Assembly: GCA_907163375.1 (NCBI GenBank)
Contig: CAJQUW010014367.1
Location: 1-64,000, forward strand
Direction of reading: 5' to 3'
From: Prostheceraeus crozeri
Lineage: Eukaryota > Platyhelminthes > Polycladida > Euryleptidae
Length of the DNA stretch: 64,000 nucleotides
The notes under the pieces are model-generated. The model did not search any database. It was given only the letters and a program-made list of their open reading frames with translations, and was not told the origin of the DNA. Made by a program: the position numbers and the translations under genes. How positions within the stretch are numbered: position 1 is the first letter of the stretch; the number at the start of each line of letters is the position of its first letter. Shown here piece by piece: positions 61,608 through 64,000 of the stretch.

Positions 61608-61609
61608 CA

Positions 61610-64000
61610 ATGGTCAGCAAAAGTCCTGAAGAAGAGGCAAGGTCCATTCTTGAATCTGGCAGTTTGTTCAAGTTGAAGACATTCGTCGATCATCAGCGTG
61701 GAGAATTTAATTGGGAAGTTTCTTACGATGAAGGAGGAAACATTTCATTACCGATCGTCCTTGTTCAAACATTTAGGCGAATTGAAGCTTCGAAATTGGA
61801 CAGACGACCCATGCCTGCTCATGACTACATCGAATGTCTCAGATGGATGAGTCGTCATGGCGTGAATCTGAACCATCAAGATACACTAGGACGAACAGTG
61901 TGCCACTGGGCTGTACTACTTCAAGCCATTGAGCTGTTAGCTGAAAGTTTGGACCTTGGTTGTGATCCATTACTGCAAGATGCCGAGGGGCAAACAATCG
62001 TTCATCTCGCCGTTCGCATGGGCTGTACATCGACATTGGATATAGTGAGGAAACATGCCCGACAAGATGCATTGGAAGAAGCATCGTCTTGCAGTGGAGC
62101 AACACCTCTTATTTATGCTGTTCAGATAGGGTCAATAGAGATGTGTAAGAAACTTGTGGAACTATCAGTGAATCCGAATAAAGCGGAGGATAATAAATAT
62201 CGTCGAACTGCCCTTCATTATGCATTGTTCACAAGTCGTGTTGACATCTACGAGGCATTGATAAGAGGTGGCGCTCTCGCAGACATCCCGGACTACAAAG
62301 GGAAATCCGTGCTCGATCGTGTTGGCGACCATCCAAATGAGCATTTTGTCAGAGTGACCGCACTTTATTCGTCCTCCGATGTGTTTGCATCAGAAATAAA
62401 TCAGATCGTCAATAAGATGACACCACTTATGTCCGCCTGCCAATCCGGTGATGCTGTTACAGTAAAACGTCTTCTGGACAAAGGTGTTGATCCTCACGCC
62501 ACTGATGAGGATGAAAGAACTGCCCTGCATCACTGCGCTGAAAACAGTGACGCCTCCTGTGCCGAAATGTTGCTTCATCACGACTTGAGTCTTGCCGATT
62601 TGTGTGATAGCGATGGATTTACTGCCCTTCATCTCTCCGTTATTGCTGGAAATGTTCCACTGACGAGATCTCTGCTGCGTCACGGAGCACATCCAGGCTG
62701 CTTAGACAATGAACAACATACGTGTGTCCATTGGGCGGTTGTATGTGCTCATATCGATGTGTTGGACATTCTCATCGAGTATAAATCTCCATTATCCTCT
62801 CCAGATGTCCATGGAGCTCACCCTCTACATTATGCTACTCAAGCCTTTTCTCATCCTTCAAGTGGTGGTTTAACAGGACCAGCGTTAACTCGGCGACTTT
62901 TAACAAATGGTGCAGACGTTGACTGTCGTGATAAAGAAGAGAGATCGCCACTACTGTGGGCTTCAAGTATGGGTGTTCATGAAGCCTGTCAAGTACTACT
63001 TGAGGCAGGGGCATATCTTGAACTGTCTGATCGATGCGGCCTCACTGCCCTTCACTGTGCAGCCAGTAGAGGCCACACCGAGACAATGCGGCATTTAATT
63101 GACAATTGGGATATGCTTGTTGATAACTGTGATAACAATGCTTGTACTCCTTTGTTCTATGCTGTGACGCTCAATCAAGAGACAGCATGCAAAGTACTAT
63201 TAGATCGTGGATCTGATCCGAATAGAAGTGATAAGAAGGGGCGAACTCCTGGACATTGTGCTGCTATGAAGGGCCATCTTGAGCTTTTGGATCTTTTGCA
63301 CCATTCAGATGCCAATCTGTGGACGCAAAACCAACAGGGCGATCTCCCATTGCACGAGGCATGTACAGCAGGGAACAGGGAAGTGATGCGATATTTACTA
63401 AAGCGCGCAAAACCAACCGATATCTCCATGATAAACACAATGAACAAGCAAGGCATGTCTTCGCTACACATTGCAGCAAAATCAGGAGATCATCGTGCTT
63501 GCGAAATTTTGCTATCTGCTGGAGCTGATCCGCTTCTCAAGGTGAATGGAGACAAAGAAACTCCTCTGGAGCTATCGACTTCTAGCAAATGCCGACATGT
63601 TATCTCACGCTACTTAAACCAAGATGGTTCAACTCCAAGAGAGGAGATCACAGAAGAAAGTGAGGCAAATGAAACTGATTTGAGCTCATCTGAGGACGAG
63701 CAAAGAGAAGGAAAAAGAGAAAGTGAAGATGAGAAAGAAAATAAGAATAAAAATTTCAAGGATGACAGCACAGAAAAGACAATGGAAGATAAAATTGTGG
63801 AGGAGAAAGAAAATTCATTGAATGAAAAGGAAGGAGCACGACCGCCTGATGCTTTCAAGAAGGGATCTCATGCTGTTATTTTGCACTCATCAGTGTCATC
63901 AAGTCGACCGTCTTCTGCCAGAACTTCTACTCCGACGTCGATGACAGTTGACGGTGATGAAGTTGATAATGACAAAACGCCGAGACTCGATGAAAGTGAC
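61610..64000 (+). CDS. Ankyrin-repeat protein, open at the right edge
   Basis: One frame of 797 codons runs from an ATG (MVSKSPEEEARSILESGSLF) to the window end without a stop. After ~90 N-terminal residues there are roughly fourteen ankyrin repeats, visible by motifs such as GRTVCHWAVL, RTALHYALF, RTALHHCAE, FTALHLSVIAGN, RSPLLWASSMG, LTALHCAASRGH and MSSLHIAAKSGD. From about residue 670 an acidic, Lys/Glu-rich segment follows (SSSEDEQREGKRESEDEKE), then a Ser-rich stretch (SVSSSRPSSARTSTPTS). No enzymatic or membrane domain is visible in the part present. The repeat pattern is inversin-like, but I cannot assign an orthologue. It is probably a cytosolic scaffold protein; partners are unknown. 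The single long exon is preceded by a splice acceptor. Confidence 0.9.
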   Translation, partial: MVSKSPEEEARSILESGSLFKLKTFVDHQRGEFNWEVSYDEGGNISLPIVLVQTFRRIEASKLDRRPMPAHDYIECLRWMSRHGVNLNHQDTLGRTVCHWAVLLQAIELLAESLDLGCDPLLQDAEGQTIVHLAVRMGCTSTLDIVRKHARQDALEEASSCSGATPLIYAVQIGSIEMCKKLVELSVNPNKAEDNKYRRTALHYALFTSRVDIYEALIRGGALADIPDYKGKSVLDRVGDHPNEHFVRVTALYSSSDVFASEINQIVNKMTPLMSACQSGDAVTVKRLLDKGVDPHATDEDERTALHHCAENSDASCAEMLLHHDLSLADLCDSDGFTALHLSVIAGNVPLTRSLLRHGAHPGCLDNEQHTCVHWAVVCAHIDVLDILIEYKSPLSSPDVHGAHPLHYATQAFSHPSSGGLTGPALTRRLLTNGADVDCRDKEERSPLLWASSMGVHEACQVLLEAGAYLELSDRCGLTALHCAASRGHTETMRHLIDNWDMLVDNCDNNACTPLFYAVTLNQETACKVLLDRGSDPNRSDKKGRTPGHCAAMKGHLELLDLLHHSDANLWTQNQQGDLPLHEACTAGNREVMRYLLKRAKPTDISMINTMNKQGMSSLHIAAKSGDHRACEILLSAGADPLLKVNGDKETPLELSTSSKCRHVISRYLNQDGSTPREEITEESEANETDLSSSEDEQREGKRESEDEKENKNKNFKDDSTEKTMEDKIVEEKENSLNEKEGARPPDAFKKGSHAVILHSSVSSSRPSSARTSTPTSMTVDGDEVDNDKTPRLDESD

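Overview
The window reads as nuclear DNA of an animal, most likely a marine invertebrate. It is AT-rich, genes have GT-AG introns, and mobile elements of many metazoan superfamilies are packed together (piggyBac, Tc1/mariner, hAT-type and MULE-type miniature elements, CACTA-like, LINE, BEL/Pao, Penelope-like, a tRNA-derived SINE). A Roc-COR-TIR gene and a DUF4806-type gene would fit a deuterostome such as an echinoderm or hemichordate, but I cannot prove the phylum from sequence alone.

Layout. 1-12 kb is gene-poor and holds several copies of an ~0.8 kb inverted-repeat element, a BEL/Pao pol fragment and a Penelope-like RT scrap. 12.1-15.9 kb is a decayed CACTA/Tnp2-like transposase gene whose small first exon can still be seen. 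16.7-17.2 kb (minus) is a piggyBac fossil. 17.96-21.11 kb (plus) is a three-exon gene with a C-terminal DUF4806-like domain. 21-25.9 kb holds miniature elements. 25.9-29.2 kb (minus) is an intact single-exon gene for a 1090-residue protein. 32.1-33.1 kb (minus) is a LINE 5' fragment. 35.4-39.0 kb is a piggyBac element with both ends and TTAA duplications, interrupted by a 959-bp long-inverted-repeat element with a 9-bp target duplication. 39.5-51.6 kb is a large structure: two ~3.18 kb direct repeats, nearly identical, flanking a 5.8 kb array of a ~326-bp satellite. 51.7-52.4 kb is a Tc1/mariner deletion derivative. 55.4-56.5 kb is a hAT-like element. 57.9-59.3 kb is a LINE 3' fragment split by a foldback element. 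59.7-59.9 kb is a SINE. From 61.6 kb a long ankyrin-repeat gene runs off the right edge.

The most notable item is the 25.9-29.2 kb gene. Its GTPase domain carries the P-loop near residue 45 and the DxxG motif at residue 444. The roughly 280 residues of multi-pass membrane segments lie between them, inside the G domain, and the protein continues into a COR-like region and a C-terminal TIR domain. I know of no described Roc/COR protein built this way. If real, it would be a membrane-embedded, GTPase-controlled TIR signalling protein. The two other gene models (DUF4806-type and ankyrin) show no obvious pathway link to it. Most of the remaining sequence is layered transposon insertion.
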